A stretch of DNA of 64,000 nucleotides. Source: Coprovicinus avistercoris. Lineage in GTDB: Bacteria; Actinomycetota; Coriobacteriia; Coriobacteriales; Atopobiaceae. The DNA lies in NCBI GenBank assembly GCA_018714895.1, contig DVMQ01000016.1:1-64000 (forward strand), in the 5' to 3' direction. A model generated the notes under the pieces. It did not search any database, was not told the origin of the DNA, and worked only from the letters and a program-made list of their open reading frames with translations. The stretch's first letter is position 1. Each line of letters starts with the position of its first letter. The position numbers and the translations under genes were made by a program. Positions 24,552-33,281 of this stretch are shown piece by piece.

Positions 24552-25841
24552 ATGGCTGAGCACACCTATCTCTGTATCGATCTCAAAAGTTTTTATGCAA
24601 GCGTTGAGTGCGCAGATCGCCAGCTTGATCCTTTCACTACCGACCTTGTTGTGGCAGATCCAGAACGGAGTATAAATACTATCTGTCTCGCCATTACCCC
24701 AAGCATGAAGGCAAAAGGCGTCCATAACCGCTGTCGCATACGAGATATTCCTAAAGACATGGCCTACATCACTGCCGTACCACGCATGCATCGCTACATG
24801 GAGGTTTCTGCAGAGATTTATCGCACATACCTTTCCTTTGTATGTTCTGAGGACATCTGGCCGTATTCGATTGATGAATGCTTTATAGACGCAACACCAT
24901 ATTTACGCCTCTACCATGTTGATATACATACCTTCGCTCGCCAGGTTATTGCCGCTGTACGCACTAAAACAGGTATTGCTGCTACAGCGGGCATTGGTCC
25001 AAATATGTTTTTGGCCAAGGTTGCCCTCGATATTTGCGCCAAACATGCAGACGACGGCATAGGCATCCTTGATGAAGAGAGTTTTCGGCGCGAAATATGG
25101 TTCCATCACCCCATTACCGATATTTGGAGTATTGGTTCAGGCACAGCACGTCGGCTTGCCCAGCGCCATATCTATGACCTGGCAGGAATATGCGCAGAAC
25201 GTCCTGAAATCATTCGATCCATGTTTGGCAAAAATGGAGAATACCTGCTCGATCACGCCTGGGGTCTTGAACCTGTCACCATCGCCGATTGTCGAAACTA
25301 CACACCTCAAGCCCACTCTCTTTCCAATGGACAAGTTCTTATGCGCGATTACACGTTCGAAGAAGCCCGGACGGTTGTACGCGAAATGGTTTTTGGTAGC
25401 TGCATGAATCTTGCCGAACAGCTGCTTGCCTGTGACACAGTGGGCCTCTGGATAGGCTATTCACGCAGCCTTTTGCGATCAGGGGATGTGCAAAATACTG
25501 CGCCCTCTATGCACGCGGGCGGACAGCATTACCTAGGCTGCATTACCGCGTCCGAACGACGCATTTCTCAAGCGCTTATGGAAATCTTTGATACGCAGGT
25601 TTCTCCAACAGCGCCCATCAGACGCATCAACATTGCACTCATGGGTGTTGTACCCGCCCACCAAGCCATGCCAACCCTGTTTGACGATGTGGAACAAGAC
25701 GAACGAGAAGCGCGTCTTGCGCAAGCGGCCGTTCGTGTGCGTCAGCGTTTTGGCCCCAATGCACTTTTGCGTGGCACAAGTCTTAAGCCCGGTGCCAACG
25801 CCTATGAGCGCAACTTGCAGATTGGAGGCCATCGTGCATAA
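24552..25841 (+). CDS. Y-family translesion DNA polymerase (UmuC/UvrX-like)
   Basis: 429 residues. The catalytic palm motifs are intact: IDLKSFYASVE near residue 10 (first Asp) and SIDECFID near 103 (Asp-Glu). The thumb region has helix-hairpin-helix coding near IWSIGSGTARRLAQR (about 195), and the C-terminal little-finger domain follows. It resembles the Bacillus UvrX/YqjW branch more than classical DinB. It should copy damaged DNA under SOS induction, since a perfect LexA box lies 18 bases upstream. ATG 24552 is preferred to the in-frame TTG 24546. The gene overlaps the YolD-like gene by eight bases, a pairing common in Gram-positive SOS loci. Confidence 0.92.
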   Translation: MAEHTYLCIDLKSFYASVECADRQLDPFTTDLVVADPERSINTICLAITPSMKAKGVHNRCRIRDIPKDMAYITAVPRMHRYMEVSAEIYRTYLSFVCSEDIWPYSIDECFIDATPYLRLYHVDIHTFARQVIAAVRTKTGIAATAGIGPNMFLAKVALDICAKHADDGIGILDEESFRREIWFHHPITDIWSIGSGTARRLAQRHIYDLAGICAERPEIIRSMFGKNGEYLLDHAWGLEPVTIADCRNYTPQAHSLSNGQVLMRDYTFEEARTVVREMVFGSCMNLAEQLLACDTVGLWIGYSRSLLRSGDVQNTAPSMHAGGQHYLGCITASERRISQALMEIFDTQVSPTAPIRRINIALMGVVPAHQAMPTLFDDVEQDEREARLAQAAVRVRQRFGPNALLRGTSLKPGANAYERNLQIGGHRA

Positions 25842-26094
25842 TGCCAACGCTTTTATCAACCTGCCATCACTCGATACATGGGAAAACTTACAGCCCTTAG
25901 AACGCGAACGTCGCGAAGGCATTCTGAGAAATATAAGCATTCGCATGTCTGAGTATGGTCCACACCGTGCCATAGCATCGCCAAAACGAGGACGTCTCTT
26001 CATGCCGTTTGCCGCCCTTACTGGTTATGAAAGCATGATCGAGCACGTGGAGCATGACGTAAATCAAACAGCAGATAATCACAGCGAACCCTAG
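25834..26094 (+). CDS. YolD-like protein paired with the translesion polymerase
   Basis: About 86 residues starting at GTG 25834, which has GGAGG five bases upstream inside the end of the polymerase gene. The C-terminal half KRGRLFMPFAALTGYESMIE matches the YolD-like signature (MPFA-x-L-x-GY). YolD-like proteins accompany Y-family polymerases in Gram-positive bacteria and are thought to act as UmuD-like accessory factors. The open frame runs further upstream only as a shadow of the polymerase gene. Confidence 0.8.
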   Translation: MHNANAFINLPSLDTWENLQPLERERREGILRNISIRMSEYGPHRAIASPKRGRLFMPFAALTGYESMIEHVEHDVNQTADNHSEP

Positions 26095-26233
26095 TTATGC
26101 ATGTTTAGAGCTTATGGGTATCCTCAGAGATGCATTCTAAATCCCCACCTGTTAGTATGATTTAGATGATTGAAAGACGGATATAGGGTATGAATAACCT
26201 AGCCCTACAAGCCGAACGAGATAAGGAGTCGCT

Positions 26234-27016
26234 ATGGCACAACCCCTGCTCAGCGTGAATCAACTCACTGCGGGGACTGAAGACACCACTATTCTGCACG
26301 GCATAGATCTCGCCGTTGCAGCAGGTGAGACCCATGTTTTAATGGGTCCAAATGGTGCAGGTAAATCCACCCTTGGTCACGTTATTATGGGCGACCCACA
26401 ATATAAAGTCACCTCTGGCACCATCTCCTTTGATGGAGAAGATATTACAGAAGCCACTCCTGACAAGCGCTCGGTAGCTGGTATCTTCCTCTCCTATCAG
26501 GCTCCTGTCGAGATTCCTGGTGTGCCTCTGATGAGTTTTTTGCGCACTATCTGTGATAAGCGCCCAGAACTCAAAATGAAAACGAAGCAGTTTCGTGCTC
26601 GCGTGCGTGAACTTGCCGATCAGCTGGATATGGATGCCTCTTATCTCGATCGTGAGCTTAACGTAGGCTTCTCCGGCGGCGAGAAGAAAAAAGTAGAAAT
26701 GCTTCAGCTTTTGCTGCTTCAACCTAAGCTCGCCATTCTTGATGAGACAGACTCAGGCCTGGACGTTGACGCACTTTCAATTGTGTCCCGAGGCATTCAA
26801 GCTTATCGCGAGCAGTGCAATGGCTCGCTGTTGGTCATTACACACAACACTCGTATTCTCGAGCGTCTCGATGTGAACCGCGTTCACGTTATGGTCAAGG
26901 GACACCTCGTTGCCGAAGGTGGCCCTGAGCTTATTGGCGATATCGATACCAATGGCTTTGAGCGCTTTGAATCCAGCATCCCCACAGACACGGCCAATGC
27001 AGGGAGTGTGGCGTAA
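26234..27016 (+). CDS. sufC: SUF iron-sulfur assembly ATPase SufC
   Basis: 260-residue ABC-type ATPase that forms the SufBCD scaffold. Walker A GPNGAGKST lies near residue 38, the signature GFSGGEKKKVE near 143, and Walker B LAILDETDSGLD near 165. It is the first gene of the operon, with AAGGAGTCGCT before ATG 26234. A possible promoter lies in the 139-base gap upstream. The order sufC-sufB-sufD-sufS-sufU-rrf2 follows with spacings of a few bases or overlaps, so one transcript is likely. Confidence 0.96.
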   Translation: MAQPLLSVNQLTAGTEDTTILHGIDLAVAAGETHVLMGPNGAGKSTLGHVIMGDPQYKVTSGTISFDGEDITEATPDKRSVAGIFLSYQAPVEIPGVPLMSFLRTICDKRPELKMKTKQFRARVRELADQLDMDASYLDRELNVGFSGGEKKKVEMLQLLLLQPKLAILDETDSGLDVDALSIVSRGIQAYREQCNGSLLVITHNTRILERLDVNRVHVMVKGHLVAEGGPELIGDIDTNGFERFESSIPTDTANAGSVA

Positions 27017-28420
27017 ATGGCCGAACAGGTAAAAGACATTGATAGGAGTCTTTACGACTTCACAAAGCCTGAGGATGGCTACGAGCGTTATGCCGATGGA
27101 CTTACGCCCGAAATTGTTGAATCAATTTCGCGTAAGAAGGATGAGCCCGATTGGATGCTCGATCTTCGCATGCGTTCATTGGAGATTTACCAGTCCATGG
27201 AGATGGCTCCGAACTGGGGTCCCTCCATTGATGGGCTGGACATGGACCACATCTCTACGTATGTAGCCCCCAAAACTAAACAGGCTTCCAACTGGGAAGA
27301 TGTTCCAGAAGAGATTAAAGATACGTTTGAGCGCCTGGGCATTCCCAAAGCTGAACGTGCTTATCTTGCTGGCGTGGGAGCTCAATACGACTCGGAGCTC
27401 GTATATCACAATATGCAAGATACAGCCGCACAGATGGGTGTTGTCTACTCAGGCATTGAAGAGGCACTGCATGGTGAGTACGCCGATCTTATCCGCGAGC
27501 ACTTCATGCACCTCGTTCCTCCCACCGATCATAAGTTTGCTGCACTGCATGGCGCCGTTTGGTCGGGCGGATCATTCGTGTATGTTCCGGCTGGTGTAGA
27601 CGTAGAGTTTCCTCTCCAGAGCTACTTCCGTTTGAATGCCGCCGGTGCTGGTCAGTTTGAGCACACGCTCATTATTGTGGAACCCGGAGCTAACCTGCAC
27701 TTTATCGAGGGTTGCTCCGCCCCTAAGTACAACGTAGCCAACCTACATGCTGGCTGTGTAGAGCTTTTTGTCGGCAAGGGTGCGCGCCTGCGCTATTCCA
27801 CCATTGAGAACTGGTCAAAGAATATGTACAACCTCAACACCAAGCGAGCTCGTGTTGAGGAAGACGGCGTTATGGAATGGGTATCGGGCAGCTTTGGCAG
27901 TCATGTGTCATACCTCTATCCAACCACCTATCTTTCGGGTGCCCGTTCCACCTGCGAATTTACTGGTATTACGTTTGCGGGCGCAACGCAAAATCTCGAT
28001 ACAGGATGCAAAGTCATTCTCGCAGCACCAGACACCACCTGCTCGGTTTCGACAAAGTCTCTTTCTAAGGACGGCGGCATCTCCACGTTCCGCAGCTCAA
28101 TCGTTGTAACCGCCAAGGCAGAACATGCAAAGGCATCGGTAAGCTGTCAGTCACTCATGCTCGATGATATTTCACGATCTGACACTATTCCTGCTATGGA
28201 TGTACGCTGCCCCAGCGCTTCGGTGGGCCACGAGGCAACCATCGGACGCATCTCCGACGATACGATCATGTATCTCATGAGCCGCGGTGCTACAGAAGCA
28301 GAGGCCCGCACGATGGTCGTAAACGGCTTTGCTAACCCTATATCCAAGGAACTGCCACTTGAGTATGCCGTGGAGATGAACAATCTCATCAAGCTCGAAA
28401 TGGAAGGAGCGATCGGCTAA
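27017..28420 (+). CDS. sufB: SUF scaffold protein SufB
   Basis: 467-residue SufB, the core scaffold on which Fe-S clusters form. The family segments PPTDHKFAALHGAVWSGG (about 172) and FIEGCSAPKYN (about 232) are present, and the C-terminal beta-helix region includes VGHEATIGRISDD near 408. The start follows the sufC stop directly with no gap. Confidence 0.96.
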   Translation: MAEQVKDIDRSLYDFTKPEDGYERYADGLTPEIVESISRKKDEPDWMLDLRMRSLEIYQSMEMAPNWGPSIDGLDMDHISTYVAPKTKQASNWEDVPEEIKDTFERLGIPKAERAYLAGVGAQYDSELVYHNMQDTAAQMGVVYSGIEEALHGEYADLIREHFMHLVPPTDHKFAALHGAVWSGGSFVYVPAGVDVEFPLQSYFRLNAAGAGQFEHTLIIVEPGANLHFIEGCSAPKYNVANLHAGCVELFVGKGARLRYSTIENWSKNMYNLNTKRARVEEDGVMEWVSGSFGSHVSYLYPTTYLSGARSTCEFTGITFAGATQNLDTGCKVILAAPDTTCSVSTKSLSKDGGISTFRSSIVVTAKAEHAKASVSCQSLMLDDISRSDTIPAMDVRCPSASVGHEATIGRISDDTIMYLMSRGATEAEARTMVVNGFANPISKELPLEYAVEMNNLIKLEMEGAIG

Positions 28421-29481
28421 TGAGCGAAACGATGCTCCGCCACGTAAATGTGCCTCCCGCACAGACGTGGAACTATCTCAAAATTAACGACATTACTCTT
28501 ACAGCTCCCGAGCCGCCTGCCACAAGCACGGCAGCACCTTCTCAGCTTGCCGATATAGAAATGGGTTCAGGCACCGAAGCTACCGCTTGGGCCGATGCTG
28601 CCACTCCTGAGCGTCGTCTCGTTTATGTTGAGCCCGACACCTCAGAAACGGTACGCATCTTTGTTGACGATGAGCATCCATTGCTTGCCACCGATATTGT
28701 GGTAGGAGCAGGTGGATCTGTTCGTATAGCTGTTACCGAGGCGCTTACCGCTTCCAGCGCAAGCTCCCAGCTCGCCTCCTCATGTCTGCGCATTCATGCC
28801 GAGCATGATGCCCGCGTCGAGCTTATTACTGTTGTTGCTGGTACGGCTCAGCCTCAGTTTCTCGATAACGTAGGTATTCGCTTGGATGAGCGCGCCTACC
28901 TTGAGTCTCGTCAATATGTTCTTACCGCATCGACCACCGCTCTTGGCTTGGCCGTCGATCTCGCTGGCAATCATGCGCGCGCTGATATGCGCCTCAGGTA
29001 TCTGGTGCGTTCAGAAGAAATGCTGGATGTGAATTATCTGGCTCGTATGCACGGATGCGACTCCCGTTGCGACATTTCTATCTCTGGCGTACTTGAAAAC
29101 GGTGCTAAAAAAACGGTGCGCGACACCATTGACTTAGCACACGGTGGCAAGCGTGCGCGCGGTCGTGAGGACGAGACGGTTCTACTTGCAGGCGATCACG
29201 TGGTCAATAAGAGCCTGCCGGTTATTCTCTGCGATGAAGACGATGTGGCCGGCGATCACGGTGCCACTATTGGTTCTCTCTCACAGGAGCAACTCTCCTA
29301 TCTCGCTGATCGCGGTCTCGTGCCAGCAGAGGCGACTGCGCTCTTCTCACGCGCTGTTGCTGACGATGCACATGCACACGCCGATAGCGCGACGCGTAAG
29401 ATCATTCGTGCAGCTGCACAGCTGATTTGGAATGCCGATGTCGCTCAAGAGTTGCAGTGTGCAGAAGAAGATATGGATTAA
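28420..29481 (+). CDS. sufD: SUF scaffold protein SufD
   Basis: 353-residue SufD-like partner of SufB. Sequence divergence in the first 200 residues is normal for SufD. The C-terminal conserved core is clear: DHGATIGSLSQEQLSYLADRG near residue 285. Its ATG overlaps the sufB stop by one base. Its end lies 14 bases before the sufS GTG. Confidence 0.9.
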   Translation: MSETMLRHVNVPPAQTWNYLKINDITLTAPEPPATSTAAPSQLADIEMGSGTEATAWADAATPERRLVYVEPDTSETVRIFVDDEHPLLATDIVVGAGGSVRIAVTEALTASSASSQLASSCLRIHAEHDARVELITVVAGTAQPQFLDNVGIRLDERAYLESRQYVLTASTTALGLAVDLAGNHARADMRLRYLVRSEEMLDVNYLARMHGCDSRCDISISGVLENGAKKTVRDTIDLAHGGKRARGREDETVLLAGDHVVNKSLPVILCDEDDVAGDHGATIGSLSQEQLSYLADRGLVPAEATALFSRAVADDAHAHADSATRKIIRAAAQLIWNADVAQELQCAEEDMD

Positions 29482-29495
29482 GAAGGGCAACTACG

Positions 29496-30737
29496 GTGAG
29501 TACTACAAGCGACATTGCCACTAACCCTTATCGAGCAGATTTTCCTCTGCTCGCAAACAATCCTACCCTTGCGTTTCTCGACAGCGCTGCCACAGCGCAG
29601 CGTCCAACATGCGTGTTAGACAAGCAGCGAGCGTTTTATGAGACGATGAACGCAAATCCTTTGCGCGGTCTTTATCGCCTCTCTGTTAATGCAACCGAAG
29701 CCATAGAGAAGGTACGCGCACAAATTATGCAGCTTACCCACGCCGGCGATGAGTATTGCGTTGTGTTTTGTCGCAATACCAGCGAGGCGCTCAATCTGGT
29801 TGCAAAGTCTTACGCTCCTTTGGTGCTTGGTCCTGACGATGAGGTAGCAATAACTATCATGGAGCATCACTCCAACCTCATCCCTTGGCAGCAAGTATGT
29901 CGTGAGACTGGCGCAAAGCTGGTATATCTCTATCCCGATCATGCAGGCACGATCTCCGAGGATGAAATAGCACGTAAAATCACTTCTCGAACAAAGATTG
30001 TTTCCTGCGCTCATGTTTCCAATGTTATGGGCTGTGAGTTGCCGGTGCGCAAACTTGCCGATGCAGCACACGCTGTCGGCGCTGTTATGGTTGTGGATGC
30101 CGCTCAATCTCTCCCCCATATGCCGCTTGATATCAATGCGCTTGGAGCAGACTTTTTGGCGTTTTCCGCTCATAAGGCGTTAGGTCCCATGGGTGTTGGC
30201 GTTCTGTTAGGACGTCGAGAATTGCTCGATCAAATGCCGCCTATGCTCACTGGTGGAGAGATGATCGATTCTGTAACTGAGCAAGATGCTACCTGGGCTC
30301 CTTTGCCAGAAAAGTTTGAAGCTGGCACGCAGGATGCAGCAGGCATTTACGGGGCCGGAGTAGGTCTTGACTACCTCACTCAAACGGTTGGGTATGACAC
30401 AGTTCAGGAGCGCGAAGCAGCACTTGTAGCCTATGCAATGCAGGAGCTTTCCCAGTTTTCTGACATTGATATTATCGGCAGCCCAGATGCCTCCAAGCAT
30501 CATGGCGTGGTGAGCTTCAACCTAAAAGGTGTACATCCACACGATGTTGCAAGCATTCTCGACATGTCTGATGTGGCCATTCGAGCCGGACATCACTGCG
30601 CTCAGCCACTGCTTACGTGGCTTGGTGTAGAGAACTTGGCGTGCTGCCGAGCAAGCTTTGCATTCTATAACGATAAAAACGATGTTGATCGGTTCATTGA
30701 GGCGCTCGATCAAGTTCGGAGGATCTTTAATGGCTGA
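29496..30737 (+). CDS. sufS: Cysteine desulfurase SufS
   Basis: PLP enzyme that takes sulfur from cysteine for cluster assembly. The PLP lysine lies in FSAHKALGPMGVGVL (about residue 226), and the persulfide cysteine in RAGHHCAQP (about 371). GTG 29496 is chosen: AGAAGGG lies 8-10 bases upstream and the family N-terminus (YRADFPLL) follows. The open frame continues upstream over the end of sufD without similarity. 413 residues is normal for SufS. Confidence 0.95.
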   Translation: MSTTSDIATNPYRADFPLLANNPTLAFLDSAATAQRPTCVLDKQRAFYETMNANPLRGLYRLSVNATEAIEKVRAQIMQLTHAGDEYCVVFCRNTSEALNLVAKSYAPLVLGPDDEVAITIMEHHSNLIPWQQVCRETGAKLVYLYPDHAGTISEDEIARKITSRTKIVSCAHVSNVMGCELPVRKLADAAHAVGAVMVVDAAQSLPHMPLDINALGADFLAFSAHKALGPMGVGVLLGRRELLDQMPPMLTGGEMIDSVTEQDATWAPLPEKFEAGTQDAAGIYGAGVGLDYLTQTVGYDTVQEREAALVAYAMQELSQFSDIDIIGSPDASKHHGVVSFNLKGVHPHDVASILDMSDVAIRAGHHCAQPLLTWLGVENLACCRASFAFYNDKNDVDRFIEALDQVRRIFNG

Positions 30738-31188
30738 AGGCAATATCTACTCACAAGCGCTCATGGATCATGTAGCGCATCCTGACTACAACTATGAGCT
30801 TGATGATGCCACCTGTTCTCATGAGGGTATCAACCCCTCATGTGGTGACGACTTAACACTTCATATTCGTTTGGATGATCAGGGCCGTATTGAGGAGGCT
30901 TCCTGGACTGGAACAGGTTGCGCTATTTCCAAGGCTTCGGCCGATATGATGAGCGACCTTGTCGAAGGACGCACTATCGAAGATGCGCGCGATGCGTGTG
31001 CACTTTTTGGTCGCATGATTCGCGGCGAAGAGACCGATGCAGCCGCCCTGGAAGAACTCGGTGAAGCAAGCTGCTTAGAGTCTATTTCTCATATGCCCGC
31101 ACGAGTTAAATGTGCCGAACTTGCATGGCGTACGCTCGACGAAATGCTCACCAACAGAGAAGGGATGGCACCCGAAGGGGGCGAGTAA
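30730..31188 (+). CDS. sufU: SufU sulfur-transfer / scaffold protein
   Basis: 152 residues with the three SufU cysteines in NPSCGDDL (about 37), TGTGCAISKAS (about 63) and ARVKCAELAW (about 126). These bind zinc and receive sulfur from SufS in Gram-positive bacteria. The ATG lies inside the last codons of sufS, with GGAGG upstream, so the two partners are translationally coupled. Confidence 0.93.
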   Translation: MAEGNIYSQALMDHVAHPDYNYELDDATCSHEGINPSCGDDLTLHIRLDDQGRIEEASWTGTGCAISKASADMMSDLVEGRTIEDARDACALFGRMIRGEETDAAALEELGEASCLESISHMPARVKCAELAWRTLDEMLTNREGMAPEGGE

Positions 31189-31189
31189 T

Positions 31190-31627
31190 GTGTCCAGTGG
31201 AATGTTTACAACAAAAGGACGCTATGCCCTCCGTGTTATGGCTGATCTCGCTGTCCATGATGGCTGGATTTCCCTTGGTGAAGTTTCCAAACGTCAAGGG
31301 ATTTCTCGCAAATATCTGGAGCAAGTAGCCTCTTCTCTACTCAAAGCCGGCTACATAGAAGGTAGGCGTGGAAAAGGAGGCGGCTATCGCCTCACACGCT
31401 CTCCCGAAGAATATACCTTGGGAGAGATTCTGAGAGCTGCAGAGGAAGGTACACTTGCACCGGTAAGCTGTTTGGATTGCAGCACCGGCGAACTTTGTCC
31501 ACGCGCCGACGAATGTGCCACTATGCCCGTATGGCGCGATCTCGGTGCCCTTACGAGCTCATATCTTGATGGGAAACATCTCTCAGATATTTTGGAGCAA
31601 GGCCATCAGATCGATATGTCTCACTAA
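31190..31627 (+). CDS. Rrf2-family transcription regulator at the end of the suf operon
   Basis: About 145 residues with an N-terminal winged helix (FTTKGRYALRVMADLA, then ISRKYLEQV and GRRGKGGGYRL) and a cysteine set C-x2-C-x6-C-x6-C (SCLDCSTGELC and a Cys after PRADE). IscR/SufR relatives hold an Fe-S cluster with three of such cysteines, so it probably senses cluster status and represses the suf operon. GTG 31190 has AGGGGG eight bases upstream; ATG 31202 is an alternative start. A strong terminator follows. Confidence 0.88.
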   Translation: MSSGMFTTKGRYALRVMADLAVHDGWISLGEVSKRQGISRKYLEQVASSLLKAGYIEGRRGKGGGYRLTRSPEEYTLGEILRAAEEGTLAPVSCLDCSTGELCPRADECATMPVWRDLGALTSSYLDGKHLSDILEQGHQIDMSH

Positions 31628-31655
31628 CCAAACACGCTCACATATCTCTTGTACT

Positions 31656-31686
31656 GGGATGACCGCTATGGTCATCCCATTTTTTT
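31656..31686 (+). terminator. Intrinsic terminator of the suf operon
   Basis: GGGATGACC, five-base loop, GGTCATCCC followed by ATTTTTTTC, 28 bases after the Rrf2 stop. Confidence 0.92.
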
Positions 31687-31744
31687 CGATACGAGTGCCA
31701 CTGAGAAGTGTGCTCTAGCATCTACAGCAAACCTTACTGCCCTA

Positions 31745-31778
31745 ACAAAAAAACGGTGCACCCGAAGATGCACCGTTT
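31745..31778 (-). terminator. Intrinsic terminator of the NlpC/P60 gene
   Basis: Inverted repeat AAACGGTGCA / TGCACCGTTT with an eight-base loop. On the minus strand it is followed by a T-run, about 30 bases after the wall-hydrolase stop. Confidence 0.88.
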
Positions 31779-31808
31779 GCTTCCAACAATCTGTTGATGA
31801 GCAACAAC

Positions 31809-32975
31809 TTACGATGGCGAGCCTGCCAAAGCGAAGTCATATACAGAACCAAAGGTAATGCCCTGCGAAGGACTCATAGCCTCAATGGTCTGGCCGCCAC
31901 CAATGCAAATGCCTACATGACCACTGCGCCATACGATATCGCCAGCCACTGCCTGTGAAGCAGGTTTATTGCAGTAAGCAGCCTGTGCACCAGAGCTGTG
32001 CGGAATCGAAATACCAGCGCATGCATAGCAGTACATGGTAAGACCAGAGCAGTCAAACGTACGGCTACCGGGGTTATAGGCACCGTAAACATAGTTGCCG
32101 CCAACCATGCTATAGGCCGCAGACACAATGGTGTTGCGCTGTGAAGACGAGAGGCCACCGCTCGAAACGGAGCCGCCACCGCCGCCTCCACCACTTACGG
32201 AGCCGCCACCGCCACCAGTGGAGCCGCCACCGCCGCCGGTAGAACCACCGCCGCTATTGTCGGGCACATAGTAGTTGCCACCGTTCTGCTCAGCCTCCTG
32301 CTGAGCTTGCTGAGCCTGGCGCTGTGCCTCTGCCTCAGCAGCTGCCTGCTCTGCAGCCAATGCTTCCTGCACCTGGCTGTCGAGACTATTGACATAGCTC
32401 TCAGCCTCAGAAGCCTCAGCCTCAAGCGTTGCCTGCTGTTGCTCCTGCTGCTCCACGAGAGCCTCTTGCTCAGTCTTCTGCTGCTCGAGCTGAGACTGCT
32501 TGTCAGCAAGCTCTTGTTTCACTTGCTTTACCTCATTAATGGCAGCCTCATCGCTCTCAGTAACCTTCTGAGCGTAGTAAATGTTATTGGTGAGCTCATC
32601 AAAGCTTGAAGACTGCAACACAATCTCAAGCAGAGAAACGCCACCGCTCTTGTAATTGGCGGCTACGCGCTCAGCAAGGACATCCTGAGCCTCCTGAAGC
32701 TCAGCTTCCTTGTCTTTAATTTCCTGCTCGGTCTGCTCAATCTGCTTCTTTGTTTCCTCAAGCTGATACTTCGTATCATTCAAAGCTTCTGAAGCTTCAG
32801 CTGCCTGAGATTCAAGCTCAGAGAGACGTGCGCGTGCATCGTCAAGTTGAGCCTGCAATTCTGAAGAAGAGGGTTCCGCATAAGCGGGAACGGGAATGGA
32901 CAAACCAACCGTTGTAATAGAAAGCGACGCGGCGAGCGCCGCGGCGAGCGCCTTATGCACCGTCTTTCGAGTCAT
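31809..32975 (-). CDS. Secreted NlpC/P60 peptidoglycan hydrolase with coiled coil
   Basis: 388 residues. The signal peptide spans residues 1-33, ending at VPAYA. A long Gln/Glu/Ala-rich coiled coil follows (about 35-235, PcsB/CwlO-like). Then comes a Gly/Ser linker of repeated GGGGGS-like units (about 236-275), then an NlpC/P60 domain with the catalytic Cys in TFDCSGL (about 309) and His in SGHVGICIG (about 360). Such enzymes cut peptide cross-links during cell division; the coiled coil typically holds the enzyme inactive until a partner such as FtsX or FtsEX activates it. It is a monocistronic unit on the minus strand with its own terminator. Confidence 0.9.
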   Translation of the reverse strand: MTRKTVHKALAAALAASLSITTVGLSIPVPAYAEPSSSELQAQLDDARARLSELESQAAEASEALNDTKYQLEETKKQIEQTEQEIKDKEAELQEAQDVLAERVAANYKSGGVSLLEIVLQSSSFDELTNNIYYAQKVTESDEAAINEVKQVKQELADKQSQLEQQKTEQEALVEQQEQQQATLEAEASEAESYVNSLDSQVQEALAAEQAAAEAEAQRQAQQAQQEAEQNGGNYYVPDNSGGGSTGGGGGSTGGGGGSVSGGGGGGGSVSSGGLSSSQRNTIVSAAYSMVGGNYVYGAYNPGSRTFDCSGLTMYCYACAGISIPHSSGAQAAYCNKPASQAVAGDIVWRSGHVGICIGGGQTIEAMSPSQGITFGSVYDFALAGSPS

Positions 32976-33221
32976 AGGGCCCCTTTCAATAATTGGGTAC
33001 GGTTAAGCAGCGGGCCTGCTGCCGAAAAGACAATTACCTATAATAGCCATTCGGACGATTCGGTTCGACCCTTTCGGCCCTAAAGTCTTCTTCAGCGGTG
33101 TGTCATTGTACGTAAACTAAGCAAATCTCCTGCTTAACGCCGTACTCAACAATGTGAAAAATGTCCGATTTTCTGAGCACACGCATTACTTCAACCATTC
33201 ATCACAAATAAAAATGCCAAA
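32976..33221. other. Intergenic leader of the wall-hydrolase gene
   Basis: About 250 bases between the NlpC/P60 start and the aldolase terminator. It should contain the promoter and a leader on the minus strand. Several short complementary segments occur (GGGCCGAAAGGGTC and CAGCAGGCCCGCTG), so the leader may be structured. I could not match it to a known riboswitch. Confidence 0.35.
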
Positions 33222-33258
33222 ACAAAAAAGCCTCCCGCCGCTGAGCGACGAGAGGCTT
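33222..33258 (-). terminator. Intrinsic terminator of the aldolase gene
   Basis: Inverted repeat with outer arms AAGCCTC / GAGGCTT and inner CGCCG/CGACG pairing. On the minus strand it is followed by TTTTTGTTTT. It lies 24 bases after the aldolase stop. Confidence 0.88.
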
Positions 33259-33281
33259 CGCGCTTCATGTATTACTGAAAC

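Noticed and set aside
32160..32265. Repetitive GC-rich stretch as a possible CRISPR or satellite
   Set aside because: It is the in-frame Gly/Ser linker of the NlpC/P60 protein; the units are short and without spacers.
32976..33221. A c-di-AMP (ydaO-type) riboswitch before the NlpC/P60 gene
   Set aside because: This class often precedes wall hydrolase genes in Actinobacteria, but I could not find its conserved core (GGGGGAACC and the CCGAAUCCGUCAG-like segment) in good form; only a loose CCGAATC match exists.
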